From an uncultured Actinomycetes bacterium (GTDB taxonomy: Bacteria > Actinomycetota > Actinomycetes > Actinomycetales > Bifidobacteriaceae): DNA of 64,000 bases. Location: the NCBI GenBank assembly GCA_900314875.1, contig OMWX01000001.1, positions 62,001 to 126,000 on the forward strand, read 5' to 3'. Made by a program: the position numbers and the translations under genes. This document shows positions 17,998 to 26,249 of the stretch, one piece after another. The number at the start of each line of letters is the position of its first letter. The stretch's first letter is position 1. The notes beneath the pieces were generated by a model. It was not told where the DNA came from. It ran no database searches and saw nothing but the letters and a program-made list of their open reading frames with translations.

Positions 17998-18176
17998 GTA
18001 TGTCCCTCTTTCCTCGGATCTTTGAATTTCCGGAATATGCGCAAAAGTCTGAAAATACCTTATAAAACAATGTAATTCAATTATGTGACGGGCGTTTGAC
18101 CCTGTCAGAATCGGTTCAGCATTAAATAATGCAAAAAATGTTTTTACTCAGTTTAGTTTAAATCCATATATTCGCG

Positions 18177-18182
18177 TATAAT
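18177..18182 (+). promoter_or_regulatory. -10 element for the sugar-ABC ATPase gene
   Basis: A perfect TATAAT sits 174 bp upstream of the start codon. The -35 position (about 18152-18159) holds only a weak TTTAGT. It implies a leader of about 165 nt. Confidence 0.45.
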
Positions 18183-18258
18183 AATTATAAATCAGTAATG
18201 CTCAGTGATTGTCCCTGCACAATCGGCACATGCTCATCGGCGAGAAGCCGGTGAAAGT

Positions 18259-18283
18259 GTCAGGAAACCGGATTTCCTCTGAC
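18259..18283 (+). promoter_or_regulatory. Hairpin in the leader of the sugar-ABC ATPase gene
   Basis: GTCAGGAAA (18259-18267) pairs with TTTC plus CTGAC (18273-18283), with a CT bulge and the 5-nt loop CCGGA. It lies in the 5' untranslated region between the predicted -10 and the start. It could be a post-transcriptional control element; the rest of the leader has no gene and no riboswitch that I recognise. Confidence 0.4.
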
Positions 18284-18355
18284 GGAAGTGTTTGTCGTCA
18301 ACAGCCTTCCACTCGGATCGTTCGGCACGTACCTGCCGATGAAAGGATTGAAAAA

Positions 18356-19480
18356 ATGGCAAAGGTAGTTTTTGATCATGTGAGTCGAATCTATCCCGGT
18401 AATGATACTCCTTCCGTGGATGACCTCAGCATGGAGATTCAAGACGGCGAGTTTCTTGTTCTCGTAGGACCTTCCGGATGCGGAAAATCGACGACGCTGC
18501 GAATGCTTGCCGGTCTTGAAGAAGTAAATGAAGGACATATTTACATCGGTGACGTCGATGTTACCAACGTTCAGGCGAAAGATCGCGATATTGCGATGGT
18601 TTTCCAGAATTACGCTTTGTATCCTCATATGACCGTTGAAGAGAATATGGGATTTGCGCTTAAAATTGCCGGCGTTCCCAAGGATGAAATCCATGAGCGC
18701 GTCGTAAAGGCCGCTGAAATTCTTGATTTGGTCGATTATTTGGATCGCAAGCCCAAGGCTCTTTCCGGAGGTCAGCGTCAGCGAGTCGCCATGGGGCGAG
18801 CAATCGTTCGCCAGCCCAAGGTGTTCCTTATGGATGAGCCTCTTTCCAACTTGGATGCGAAGCTGAGAGTTCAGACAAGAACTCAGATTGCGGCTTTGCA
18901 GCGCAAGCTCGGCGTTACGACTATGTATGTTACGCACGACCAGACTGAAGCTCTTACGATGGGCGACCGCATTGCGGTTATCAAGCTCGGAGTTTTGCAG
19001 CAGATCGGCGCTCCAAGCGATCTTTATGAGCGTCCTGCCAACGTGTTCGTTGCGGGCTTTATCGGTTCTCCGTCGATGAATATCAGCACTCATGCGGTTG
19101 TGAACGGAGCAGCGAAGGTGGGCGACGACGCTATTCAGCTTCCCGCCGGCGTTGTTTCGAGCCTTACAGACAAAGACAAGAATCAGATTATTATCGGATT
19201 CCGTCCCGAGGATGCTTCTCTGGCTCCCGAAGGAACGCCGAATTCGTTCAGCCTTGTAGTTAAGAATGTTGAAGATTTGGGATCAGACGGATACATTTAC
19301 GGTGATATTCTCAACGATGCCGAAGCAGACAATTCGACCATGATGTCTGACCAGAACAAGATGACCACCGTTCGCGTAAACCCGCGCGTTCTTCCGAAGA
19401 TCGGAGACACGGTTCGCGTAACAATCGACCCGGAGAAAATGCATTTGTTCTCTCCGGCTACTGAATTGCGTCTTAACTGA
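18356..19480 (+). CDS. msmK: Multi-sugar ABC importer ATPase (MsmK/UgpC type)
   Basis: A 374-aa CUT1-type nucleotide-binding protein that powers carbohydrate importers. It has Walker A GPSGCGKST, the signature LSGGQRQRVAMGRA, Walker B VFLMDEPLSNLD, the H-loop in VTHDQTEA, and the C-terminal TOBE-like regulatory domain with GFRPED. The start at ATG 18356 follows GAAAGGA; upstream in-frame codons do not match the family. No permease or binding-protein gene is adjacent. In several Gram-positive bacteria, one such orphan ATPase serves many sugar importers, and that is the likely case here. A predicted promoter and a hairpin-bearing leader precede it, and a hairpin at 19496-19524 follows. Confidence 0.94.
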   Translation: MAKVVFDHVSRIYPGNDTPSVDDLSMEIQDGEFLVLVGPSGCGKSTTLRMLAGLEEVNEGHIYIGDVDVTNVQAKDRDIAMVFQNYALYPHMTVEENMGFALKIAGVPKDEIHERVVKAAEILDLVDYLDRKPKALSGGQRQRVAMGRAIVRQPKVFLMDEPLSNLDAKLRVQTRTQIAALQRKLGVTTMYVTHDQTEALTMGDRIAVIKLGVLQQIGAPSDLYERPANVFVAGFIGSPSMNISTHAVVNGAAKVGDDAIQLPAGVVSSLTDKDKNQIIIGFRPEDASLAPEGTPNSFSLVVKNVEDLGSDGYIYGDILNDAEADNSTMMSDQNKMTTVRVNPRVLPKIGDTVRVTIDPEKMHLFSPATELRLN

Positions 19481-19495
19481 CGACAGTCGCTTGGT

Positions 19496-19524
19496 AGGGC
19501 ATGAAGGCAAGACTTTCATGCCCT
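19496..19524 (+). terminator. Terminator-like hairpin after msmK
   Basis: Perfect 10-bp stem (19496-19505 with 19515-19524, arm AGGGCATGAA) and 9-nt loop, 15 bp after the msmK stop. The downstream tract is not a clean T-run (GCTTTGC), so termination may be partial and the DUF4032 gene may receive read-through. Confidence 0.6.
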
Positions 19525-19576
19525 GCTTTGCATATGTGAAAGATCGCATAAAAACTCTGCATGGGAGGAGAGGCTG

Positions 19577-20989
19577 ATGGAAAACATTTCTTTGGATCAG
19601 AGGCTTGTGAATGCCACGTCGGTTTCATCTGCGGAAAATGAGGGAAATTCGGGCGAATACGCTTCTGAAAAGGAAGAAAATCTGACGATTACGGCAGCGA
19701 TATCGAATCCGAAAATGTTTACGCTTCCCTGGCATCTTCCGCTGTCGCAATGGCCGGAAGACATGCTTCTCAACCTTCCTCGAGGCATATCGAGGCATAT
19801 CGTGCGATTTGTGCGCGTAGGCGATGAAAACTGCGCTTTTAAAGAGATAAACAAATCGGTTGCAGAGCGCGAATACGAACTGCTTCGCCAGCTGGAAAAA
19901 ACAGACGTGCCTGCCGTGAAACCCGTTGCGGTCGTGACGGGGCGGAAAAATTCCGAAGGCGAGCCGCTTGAGGCGATTTTGGTGACCGAACATCTGAAGT
20001 TTTCGCTGCCTTATCGCGCTCTGTTCGCGCACAAGCTGCGCCAGGACACGGCTGAATTGCTTATCGACGCGCTCGCAGTGCTTATGGTTCGTCTGCATCT
20101 GGTCGGATTTTATTGGGGAGACGTTTCGCTTTCCAACGTGCTTTTCTTGCGGGATGCGGACTCTTTCGCAGCGTTTTTGGTTGACGCGGAAACGGGAGAA
20201 CTTTATCCTTCGCTGACTGACGGACAGCGCGAATATGACGTCGAGCTGGCCAGAACCAACATTATCGGCGAATTAATGGATTTGAACTGCGGAAATCTGC
20301 TGCCTGACGGAGTGGACGAGGTTGAAATCGGGAACAGGCTTTCCGAACGCTACCATTCGCTGTGGCAGGCTCTTACCGGGACGACTCTTTTCAATCCCGA
20401 CGAAATGTGGAAAATCGAGAAAATGGTCGACAATCTTAACAATTTGGGCTTTGATGTCGATGAGCTGGAAGTCAAAACGGCTTCGGACGGAAACAGAGTG
20501 TGCGTGCGGCCTCGCGTTGTTGACGCGGGATATGCATCGCGCAAGCTTTTGCGGCTGACCGGGCTTGATGTGCAGGAAAATCAGGCAAAAAGACTTCTGC
20601 ACGATTTGGAATCTTACAGGGCTTCCACGTGGAGAGACGGAGAAGACCCTGATATTGTGGCGACCGACTGGATGCGCGAGGTTTTCGAACCCGCCGTAAA
20701 GCAGATTCCGCCGGAATATCGCGCTCTTATAGAGCCTGCGCAGTTCTTTCATGAAGTGCTTAATCACAGATGGTATATGGCCGAAAAAGCCGGGCATGAC
20801 GTTTCCACGCAGCTTGCGGTTGAGGATTACATTAAGCAGTATCTGCAAGATTATCGCGTAGATACGCGCGTTATTCGGGCGATAACAGAGGAAGCGGATT
20901 CGGGAGTTTTGGACGACCGCAATCAGACATCCGCTGCGGGATCGGATATTGTGAACGAGGATCCGGACGCGGCTGTATGGTCATGCTGA
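19577..20989 (+). CDS. DUF4032 / lipopolysaccharide-kinase-fold protein
   Basis: A 470-aa cytoplasmic protein. After about 60 variable residues it shows a kinase-like N-lobe (HIVRFVRVGDENCAFKEI with a conserved Lys; EREYELLRQLE) and a catalytic-loop-like HLVGFYWGDVSLSNVLF, the LPS/Kdo-kinase form in which WGD-x-S-x-x-N replaces HRD-x-x-x-x-N. VDAETGELYPSL may supply the metal-binding Asp. The second half matches the DUF4032 region (VRPRVVDAGYASRKLLRLTGL, WYMAEKAGHDV). Actinobacterial members are widespread and uncharacterised. The start at 19577 follows GGGAGGAG. It sits 96 bp after msmK and 69 bp before rlmB; neither neighbour explains its role. Confidence 0.85.
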   Translation: MENISLDQRLVNATSVSSAENEGNSGEYASEKEENLTITAAISNPKMFTLPWHLPLSQWPEDMLLNLPRGISRHIVRFVRVGDENCAFKEINKSVAEREYELLRQLEKTDVPAVKPVAVVTGRKNSEGEPLEAILVTEHLKFSLPYRALFAHKLRQDTAELLIDALAVLMVRLHLVGFYWGDVSLSNVLFLRDADSFAAFLVDAETGELYPSLTDGQREYDVELARTNIIGELMDLNCGNLLPDGVDEVEIGNRLSERYHSLWQALTGTTLFNPDEMWKIEKMVDNLNNLGFDVDELEVKTASDGNRVCVRPRVVDAGYASRKLLRLTGLDVQENQAKRLLHDLESYRASTWRDGEDPDIVATDWMREVFEPAVKQIPPEYRALIEPAQFFHEVLNHRWYMAEKAGHDVSTQLAVEDYIKQYLQDYRVDTRVIRAITEEADSGVLDDRNQTSAAGSDIVNEDPDAAVWSC

Positions 20990-21058
20990 AAGCCTTTATT
21001 TGCGCCGGTTTTCGCGCTGATTTTCGGGGCGGTATACGTATTATGCGAGAATAAAAAT

Positions 21059-22051
21059 ATGGCTACGAAGAAAGGTCCGACCAAGGGGTCGGGAGGAAAA
21101 CATCGCAACAAGCTGCGCGGACACGGTCCGACTCCGAAAGCTGAGGATCGCGTTTATCACAAGGCGTATGCGGCGAAAAAAGCTGCCGAAAAGCGCAAGC
21201 GTTCCGATCCCAGGCTAGCGGCAAGAAGACGCGCGGACAGGTTTATGTCGGATTCGAACGAGCTGATTATCGGACGCAATGCGGTTCTCGAAGCGTTGCG
21301 CACGAATGTTCCTTCGAAAGAGCTTTATGTCGCGTCGCGTCTGGAGCATGACGATCGCACGCGAGAAATAATTAAGATTGCCGCAGCGATCGGGCTGAGC
21401 ATTATGGAAGCCGACCGTCTGGAAATGGACAGAATCGCACATTCGGGCAATCATCAGGGAATCATACTTAAAGCGCAGCAGTTCCGATATGAAACATTGG
21501 AAGCTCTTGCCAAGCGTGCGGACATGAAAATGAAAGCCATGAAAGGCGCGTCTGCGAAGGCAAGAGCGAACGCAACCCCGCTTTTTATCGCGCTTGACGG
21601 CGTAACCGATCCGCAGAATTTGGGCGCGGTTATCCGTTCGGCTGCGGCATTCGGCGCGAACGGCGTTATTCTGCCCGAACGCAGAAGCGCGTCAGTTACG
21701 GCTGCGGCATGGAAAGTTTCAGCCGGGGCTGCGGCTCACATGCCCGTTGCCAGAGTGGTTAATCTGACAAAGGCGATAGAAGCGCTGAAAGAACGCGGAT
21801 ATTATTCGATAGGACTTGACGGCGGCGGGTCTGCGCAAGTCGGCGAATCAGGTTTCGAAACCGACCCGCTTGTGGTTGTTTTGGGTTCTGAAGGCAAGGG
21901 AATAAGCCGTCTTGTGCGCGAAGCCTGCGATTCGATTGTTTCGATTCCCATCAGTTCGTCGGTTGAATCTCTTAACGCGTCGGTTGCGGCCGGAATTGCG
22001 CTTTATTCAGTGAAGAAAGCGAGAATGCTTTCGGCTGAGAATGCGGAATGA
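21059..22051 (+). CDS. rlmB: 23S rRNA (guanosine-2'-O)-methyltransferase RlmB, SpoU family
   Basis: A 330-aa SPOUT-fold methyltransferase. A 65-residue Lys/Arg-rich N-terminus precedes the substrate-binding domain (ELIIGRNAVLEAL) and the catalytic domain with the three SpoU motifs: ALDGVTDPQNLGAVIRSA, VVLGSEGKGISRL and IPISSSVESLNASVAAGIAL. The order is that of TrmH/RlmB enzymes, which use SAM to methylate a ribosomal G. The ATG at 21059 has no Shine-Dalgarno sequence; TATTAT at 21039-21044 suggests a transcript beginning only a few bases before the ATG. The 3' end runs into degenerate repeats (22048-22130). Confidence 0.92.
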   Translation: MATKKGPTKGSGGKHRNKLRGHGPTPKAEDRVYHKAYAAKKAAEKRKRSDPRLAARRRADRFMSDSNELIIGRNAVLEALRTNVPSKELYVASRLEHDDRTREIIKIAAAIGLSIMEADRLEMDRIAHSGNHQGIILKAQQFRYETLEALAKRADMKMKAMKGASAKARANATPLFIALDGVTDPQNLGAVIRSAAAFGANGVILPERRSASVTAAAWKVSAGAAAHMPVARVVNLTKAIEALKERGYYSIGLDGGGSAQVGESGFETDPLVVVLGSEGKGISRLVREACDSIVSIPISSSVESLNASVAAGIALYSVKKARMLSAENAE

Positions 22052-22130
22052 TTCTGCGGGATAGTTCTGCGGGTCGGATTTCCGGAATGAATTTGCGGGA
22101 TAGATCTGTGGGATAAATTTGCAGAATAAA
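22048..22130. repeat. Degenerate direct repeats after rlmB
   Basis: Five or so copies of units like TTTGCGGGATAGA / CTGTGGGATAAATT / TTTGCAGAATAAATT, roughly 14-20 bp each, start at the rlmB stop codon. No palindrome or T-run is associated, so a terminator role is not supported. Confidence 0.6.
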
Positions 22131-22256
22131 TTTAAGCGCGGAACAAAATTTTCAAAAAATTTTTTGCTTACTAAATATCGGGTCAGAGTCTGATTTTTGC
22201 ACTCTGTTGAGGGCGGTTTTCGGTGTTTGAGATTGAAGCCGCCCGAATTTGCAAAA

Positions 22257-22304
22257 ACACTATATGTAGTGGTTGTGTCTTGCGTGAAACACAATATGTT
22301 GTGG
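22257..22304 (+). promoter_or_regulatory. Pair of NrdR boxes upstream of nrdD
   Basis: ACACTATATGTAGTGG (22257-22272) and ACACAATATGTTGTGG (22289-22304) each match the known NrdR box ACACwATATnTwGTGT at 15 of 16 positions. They are 32 bp apart, three helical turns, the usual arrangement for this repressor. A possible promoter (TTGTGT at 22273, TATGTT at 22295, 16-bp spacer) overlaps them. The sites predict repression of nrdDG by NrdR when dATP/ATP is high. Confidence 0.9.
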
Positions 22305-22490
22305 AAATTGGCAAAAATCGCTAAGGACATTTTCAGGAAAAAGCGGTAAACTCGACAAGGTCGAAAGCTTTGCATAATCGGCAAACCTGCCGGCAAAAAG
22401 CCGGAAAATGCATTGCAGAACATATTGCAAAATGTATTGCAAAACGCGCTGCAAAACGGAAGAAATCGAAGTACGGAAGGTATCGAACGC

Positions 22491-24908
22491 ATGAACATGC
22501 AGGTATTTGAAATGTTGTCACAGGACGATTCCGATATCGTCGAAAGTGCGGGCATTGCAGATAGCGGCATTCTGGTCGAAAAGCGCGACGGCCGCATTGT
22601 TGACTTCGAAGCCGCAAATATAATCAATGCAGTTGCAAGCGCATACGTTGAGAACGGCCGCAAAATCGGTCCTTCCGAAAAAGCTTTTATCAGAGAATTG
22701 ACGAATGACGTTCAGTCTGAAATTCGCGATCGTTATTCGAATCCGGTTCGAATCGACGATATTCAGAATCTTGTCGAACATGCGCTGATTAACGCGCATG
22801 AATACGAAATCGCACGCGCTTACACGAGTTACCGTCTCAACCGCGATATCGAGCGGGCTAAAGCGACGGACGTCAACTATGCGGTTCAGCGTCTGACGAC
22901 TCAGGACGAGTCGCTTGTGCGCGAAAATGCGAACAAGGATGCCAATGTTTACGCCACTCAGCGCGACCTGCTCGCCGGCACGGTAAGCAAGGCTTCGGCT
23001 TTGGGAATGCTTCCCAAGGAAGTTTCGAATGCGCATCTTAAAGGCGATATTCACTTCCATGATGCGGATTATTCGCCGTTTACTGCGATGACCAACTGTT
23101 CGCTTCCTGACTTCGGAGACATGCTTGCCCGCGGCTTTGCGCTTGGAAATGCGATGATGGACTCTCCCAAGTCAATCGGCACGGCTTCGACTCAGATTAC
23201 GCAGATTATTAAGGATATTGCAGGCTCTCAGTACGGCGGTCAGACCGTGAATCGCGCCGACGAAATGCTTGAACGCTATGCGCAGATGGATTATGACAAA
23301 AACATGGCCATGGCTCGAGTTGTTATGCCTGACGGGATGGAAATCGAGACCGCAAAACAGGTTGTTGCCGCGCTGAAAAAACAGGAGCCGTCATGGCTGC
23401 ATTTCGAAGACGGCATGACGCTTCCCGAAGACGATGCTTTCGACAAAGATTTGCCCGAACTCGAGCAGCTGCGCGAAATTTATTCGAAGATAATGACCCG
23501 CAAGAATATTTATGACGCAATGCAGACTATGGAATACCAGATTAATTCGAACCGCGTTTCCAACGGTCAGACCCCGTTTGTGACAGTCGGATTCGGCTTG
23601 GGCACGTCATGGTTTGCGCGCGAAATTCAAAGAGCTATTCTGCTGATTCGCATACGCGGGCTGGGCAAGGATCGCCATACTGCAATCTTCCCGAAGCTGA
23701 TTTTCGCGATTAAGCGCGGAATTAATGCCGACGAATCTGACCCGAATTACGACCTGAAGCAGCTGGCTTTGGAATGTGCGACAAAACGCATGTATCCCGA
23801 TGTCGTTTTCTATGAGAATATCGTTTCGATTACCGGCTCATTCAAGAATCCCATGGGCTGCCGTTCGTTCCTGCACGGCTGGGTTAATCCCGAAACAGGC
23901 GAAGACGAGGAAGACGGGCGAATGAATCTGGGTGTCGTAACGCTTAATATTCCGCGAATCGCGATTGAATCGCGCGGAAATAAGGAACGTTTCTGGCAGC
24001 TGCTGGACAGAAGGCTGGATATCGTTCATCATGCTTTGCAGTTCAGGATCATGCGATGCAAGCAGGCTAAGCCTGTAAATGCGCCGACTTTGTTTGAATA
24101 CGGAGCGTTCGGCCGACTTGACCCGACCGACAGCGTCGATACTCTTTTCCGCAACGGCCGATGCACAGTTTCCGTGGGGTATATCGGTTTGTATGAGGCG
24201 ACCGCCGTTTTCTTTGGCAAAGATTGGATGCGCGATCACAGCTGGGATGAGGACGGAAAAGAGTTTGCGCTTGATATTGTGCGAAGACTCAACCAGCTTT
24301 GCAGACAGTGGTCGAAAGCCGAAGGATATCATTATTCCGTATATTCCACGCCCGCTGAATCGCTTACCGACCGCTTCTGCCGCATGGATCAGGAGAAATT
24401 CGGAAAGATTGACGGCGTTACCGACCATGATTTCTATACGAACAGCTTCCATTATCCGGTATGGCTTCGTCCCACACCCATGGAGAAGCTTGACTACGAG
24501 AAGGACTTCCCTTACCTGGCTTCGGGCGGATTTATCAATTATTGCGAATTTCCGTCGATGAGACAGAATCCCAAGGCTTTGGAGGCTGTGTGGGATTACG
24601 CTTATTCGATCGGAATCGGATATTTGGGCACGAATACGCCGGTCGATCACTGCTTTGTGTGCGGTTTTGAGGGTGATTTTGCGCCTACCGAGGACGGATT
24701 TAAATGTCCGGAATGCGAAAACAATGATCCCGAAAAATGCAATGTGACAAAGCGCACATGCGGATATTTGGGCAATCCCGTGCAGCGTCCGATGGTTCAC
24801 GGAAGACATGCGGAAATATCGCATCGCGTGAAGCATATGGCCGGCGAAATCGGCCGCGTAACCGAATCTGACGGAACGGTTCGCGAATGGTGGGACGACG
24901 CGAAATGA
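22491..24908 (+). CDS. nrdD: Anaerobic (class III) ribonucleoside-triphosphate reductase
   Basis: An 805-aa glycyl-radical enzyme that makes dNTPs without oxygen. The N-terminus carries an ATP-cone allosteric domain (VEKRDGRIVDFEAANI; NRDIERAKATDV). The catalytic barrel follows (HFHDADYSPF; NCSLPDF). Near the C-terminus are the zinc cysteines CFVCGF and CPEC and the glycyl-radical loop RTCGYLGNP. The start is ATG 22491, ten bases after GGAAGG; ATG 22497 is possible. The upstream frame contains only TTGCAAAA-like repeats. The gene overlaps nrdG by ATGA and is preceded by two NrdR boxes. It indicates an anaerobic or microaerophilic lifestyle. Confidence 0.97.
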   Translation: MNMQVFEMLSQDDSDIVESAGIADSGILVEKRDGRIVDFEAANIINAVASAYVENGRKIGPSEKAFIRELTNDVQSEIRDRYSNPVRIDDIQNLVEHALINAHEYEIARAYTSYRLNRDIERAKATDVNYAVQRLTTQDESLVRENANKDANVYATQRDLLAGTVSKASALGMLPKEVSNAHLKGDIHFHDADYSPFTAMTNCSLPDFGDMLARGFALGNAMMDSPKSIGTASTQITQIIKDIAGSQYGGQTVNRADEMLERYAQMDYDKNMAMARVVMPDGMEIETAKQVVAALKKQEPSWLHFEDGMTLPEDDAFDKDLPELEQLREIYSKIMTRKNIYDAMQTMEYQINSNRVSNGQTPFVTVGFGLGTSWFAREIQRAILLIRIRGLGKDRHTAIFPKLIFAIKRGINADESDPNYDLKQLALECATKRMYPDVVFYENIVSITGSFKNPMGCRSFLHGWVNPETGEDEEDGRMNLGVVTLNIPRIAIESRGNKERFWQLLDRRLDIVHHALQFRIMRCKQAKPVNAPTLFEYGAFGRLDPTDSVDTLFRNGRCTVSVGYIGLYEATAVFFGKDWMRDHSWDEDGKEFALDIVRRLNQLCRQWSKAEGYHYSVYSTPAESLTDRFCRMDQEKFGKIDGVTDHDFYTNSFHYPVWLRPTPMEKLDYEKDFPYLASGGFINYCEFPSMRQNPKALEAVWDYAYSIGIGYLGTNTPVDHCFVCGFEGDFAPTEDGFKCPECENNDPEKCNVTKRTCGYLGNPVQRPMVHGRHAEISHRVKHMAGEIGRVTESDGTVREWWDDAK

Positions 24909-25777
24909 CGGTTCCGGAGGGTTGCGCGTCTGACGGTTTCAGAGCGGCAGGTGAAGCGTCGGCGGGCTTTGGAACGGCATGGTCTGTATCCGCAGAGTCT
25001 GTGTCCGCAGACTCTGAATCAGCAGACTCTGCACAGCCCGGTTCTGTTCTTGCCGGCACCGCGTTGGAGAATGCGGCAAAACATGTCGGAAAATGGCATG
25101 ATTTCGCGCCGTCCGATGCGAACCGAGGTCCTGGCATTCCTTACAAATACTCGAACAATCCTTATGCCGGACAGTGGGACGGAAGAACTCTCAGCTCCGG
25201 AATTATCGCCGATTACAAACGCATGGTTATGACGGACGGCGAAGGCATACGCAATTCGCTTTACGTTTCAGGCTGTCCGTTCCGCTGCGAAAAATGCTGG
25301 AATTCCTCCATATGGGATTTCAGAGCCGGCAAACCGTATACGAAAGAACTTGAAGACAGCATTATTGCTGACCTTGAACCTGATTACATTCAAGGACTGA
25401 GTCTTATGGGCGGAGAGCCCATGCTCAATACTCCCGTTCTTCTGCCGCTGCTTGAGCGCGTTCGCGAAACATACGGAAATGCGAAAGACGTATGGTCTTG
25501 GACGGGATACACCTGGGAAGAACTTATGCGCGACGGGGAAACCGGTGACAAAGCGCGGCTGCTGTCCTATGTTGACGTGCTTGTGGACGGGCGTTATATT
25601 GAAGAAAAAAAGGATTCGCTGCTTCAATTTCGCGGTTCATCCAATCAGCGGATAATCGACGTGAAAAAATCTCTGCTTGCCGGCCGAGTCGAAATATGGG
25701 AAAAACTTAAGGATCAGAAAAGATTTATACCCGAAATTTCCGGAAAAGAAAGAGCTGCTGGCGAAGGCGCAAATTGA
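24905..25777 (+). CDS. nrdG: Anaerobic ribonucleotide reductase activating protein
   Basis: A 290-aa radical-SAM enzyme that installs the glycyl radical in NrdD. The cluster motif is CPFRCEKC (CxxxCxxC) near residue 125, followed by LSLMGGEPML (the GGE motif) and VDVLVDGRYIEEKKD. Its ATG overlaps the nrdD stop (ATGA), so translation is coupled. It has an unusual N-terminal extension of about 85 residues with a Ser/Ala/Asp repeat (SAESVSADSESADSAQ) encoded by near-repeats at 24985-25035; typical NrdG proteins are 150-220 aa. The radical-SAM core is intact. No terminator follows within 250 bp. Confidence 0.95.
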   Translation: MTVPEGCASDGFRAAGEASAGFGTAWSVSAESVSADSESADSAQPGSVLAGTALENAAKHVGKWHDFAPSDANRGPGIPYKYSNNPYAGQWDGRTLSSGIIADYKRMVMTDGEGIRNSLYVSGCPFRCEKCWNSSIWDFRAGKPYTKELEDSIIADLEPDYIQGLSLMGGEPMLNTPVLLPLLERVRETYGNAKDVWSWTGYTWEELMRDGETGDKARLLSYVDVLVDGRYIEEKKDSLLQFRGSSNQRIIDVKKSLLAGRVEIWEKLKDQKRFIPEISGKERAAGEGAN

Positions 25778-25896
25778 ATTGATCGATGACAGTCCGGCTG
25801 CATAAAAAGCGTGTTCTATAGAAAATCTGTTCCTATATTCGGGGATTTCAGGAATCTTTCAGGTAATTTATGGGTTTTATTATGCTTTATTTCCGG

Positions 25897-25924
25897 ATTA
25901 CATTCAGTTTCGGATGTATATAAT
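25897..25924 (+). promoter_or_regulatory. Promoter for the candidate small RNA
   Basis: ATTACA (25897-25902) and a perfect TATAAT (25919-25924) are 16 bp apart. The predicted start is about 25931. Confidence 0.5.
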
Positions 25925-25930
25925 GCACAA

Positions 25931-26070
25931 GTCGTTTGAAATTCTTTCTTTTTTAACCGGCCAGACTTTTTAGCGGCTAATCCCTCCGCTGGTCTGTATA
26001 ACTTAAAATCTCTTTTTCTCTTTTCTCTGTCGCTGAAATCCGGTTATCGGATTTCAGCGTTCTGTTTTTT
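25931..26070 (+). ncRNA. Candidate small RNA of about 140 nt
   Basis: The segment from the predicted start to the T-run has no coding frame but clear structure. Stem CAGAC/GTCTG (25962-25966 with 25992-25996) continues, after an asymmetric internal loop, into AGCGG/CCGCT (25972-25976 with 25986-25990) closing the loop CTAATCCCT. The loop and adjacent arm expose TCCCTCC, complementary to a GGAGGGA ribosome-binding sequence. A 20-nt pyrimidine tract follows (26010-26028), then the terminator hairpin. The layout (promoter, exposed C-rich loop, single-stranded pyrimidines, terminator) resembles trans-acting regulatory RNAs. It could also be the 3' end of the nrdDG transcript. I do not recognise a named family. 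Confidence 0.42.
26031..26070 (+). terminator. Strong intrinsic terminator
   Basis: Perfect 12-bp stem (26031-26042 with 26048-26059, arm CGCTGAAATCCG), 5-nt loop, then TTCTGTTTTTT. It ends either the candidate small RNA or nrdDG. Confidence 0.88.
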
Positions 26071-26210
26071 GACCGTACATTTTGACCGCTGATTCCAGCT
26101 GTCAGTTCTTATTTTTTGCATGTTTTATATTGCGGCTGATGCACTATTCTGAAGATTCGCAGCAGGCCGGCATCAGATAAGATGACGGCAGACAAGATGG
26201 CAGCAGAAAA

Positions 26211-26249
26211 GCATGCTGCATACAGGCAGGCATAATGCATGCAGCATGC
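26211..26249. repeat. 11-bp inverted repeat
   Basis: GCATGCTGCAT (26211-26221) and its exact complement ATGCAGCATGC (26239-26249) flank 17 bp. No T-run follows. It may be a regulatory site, an RNA hairpin or a relic. Confidence 0.6.
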
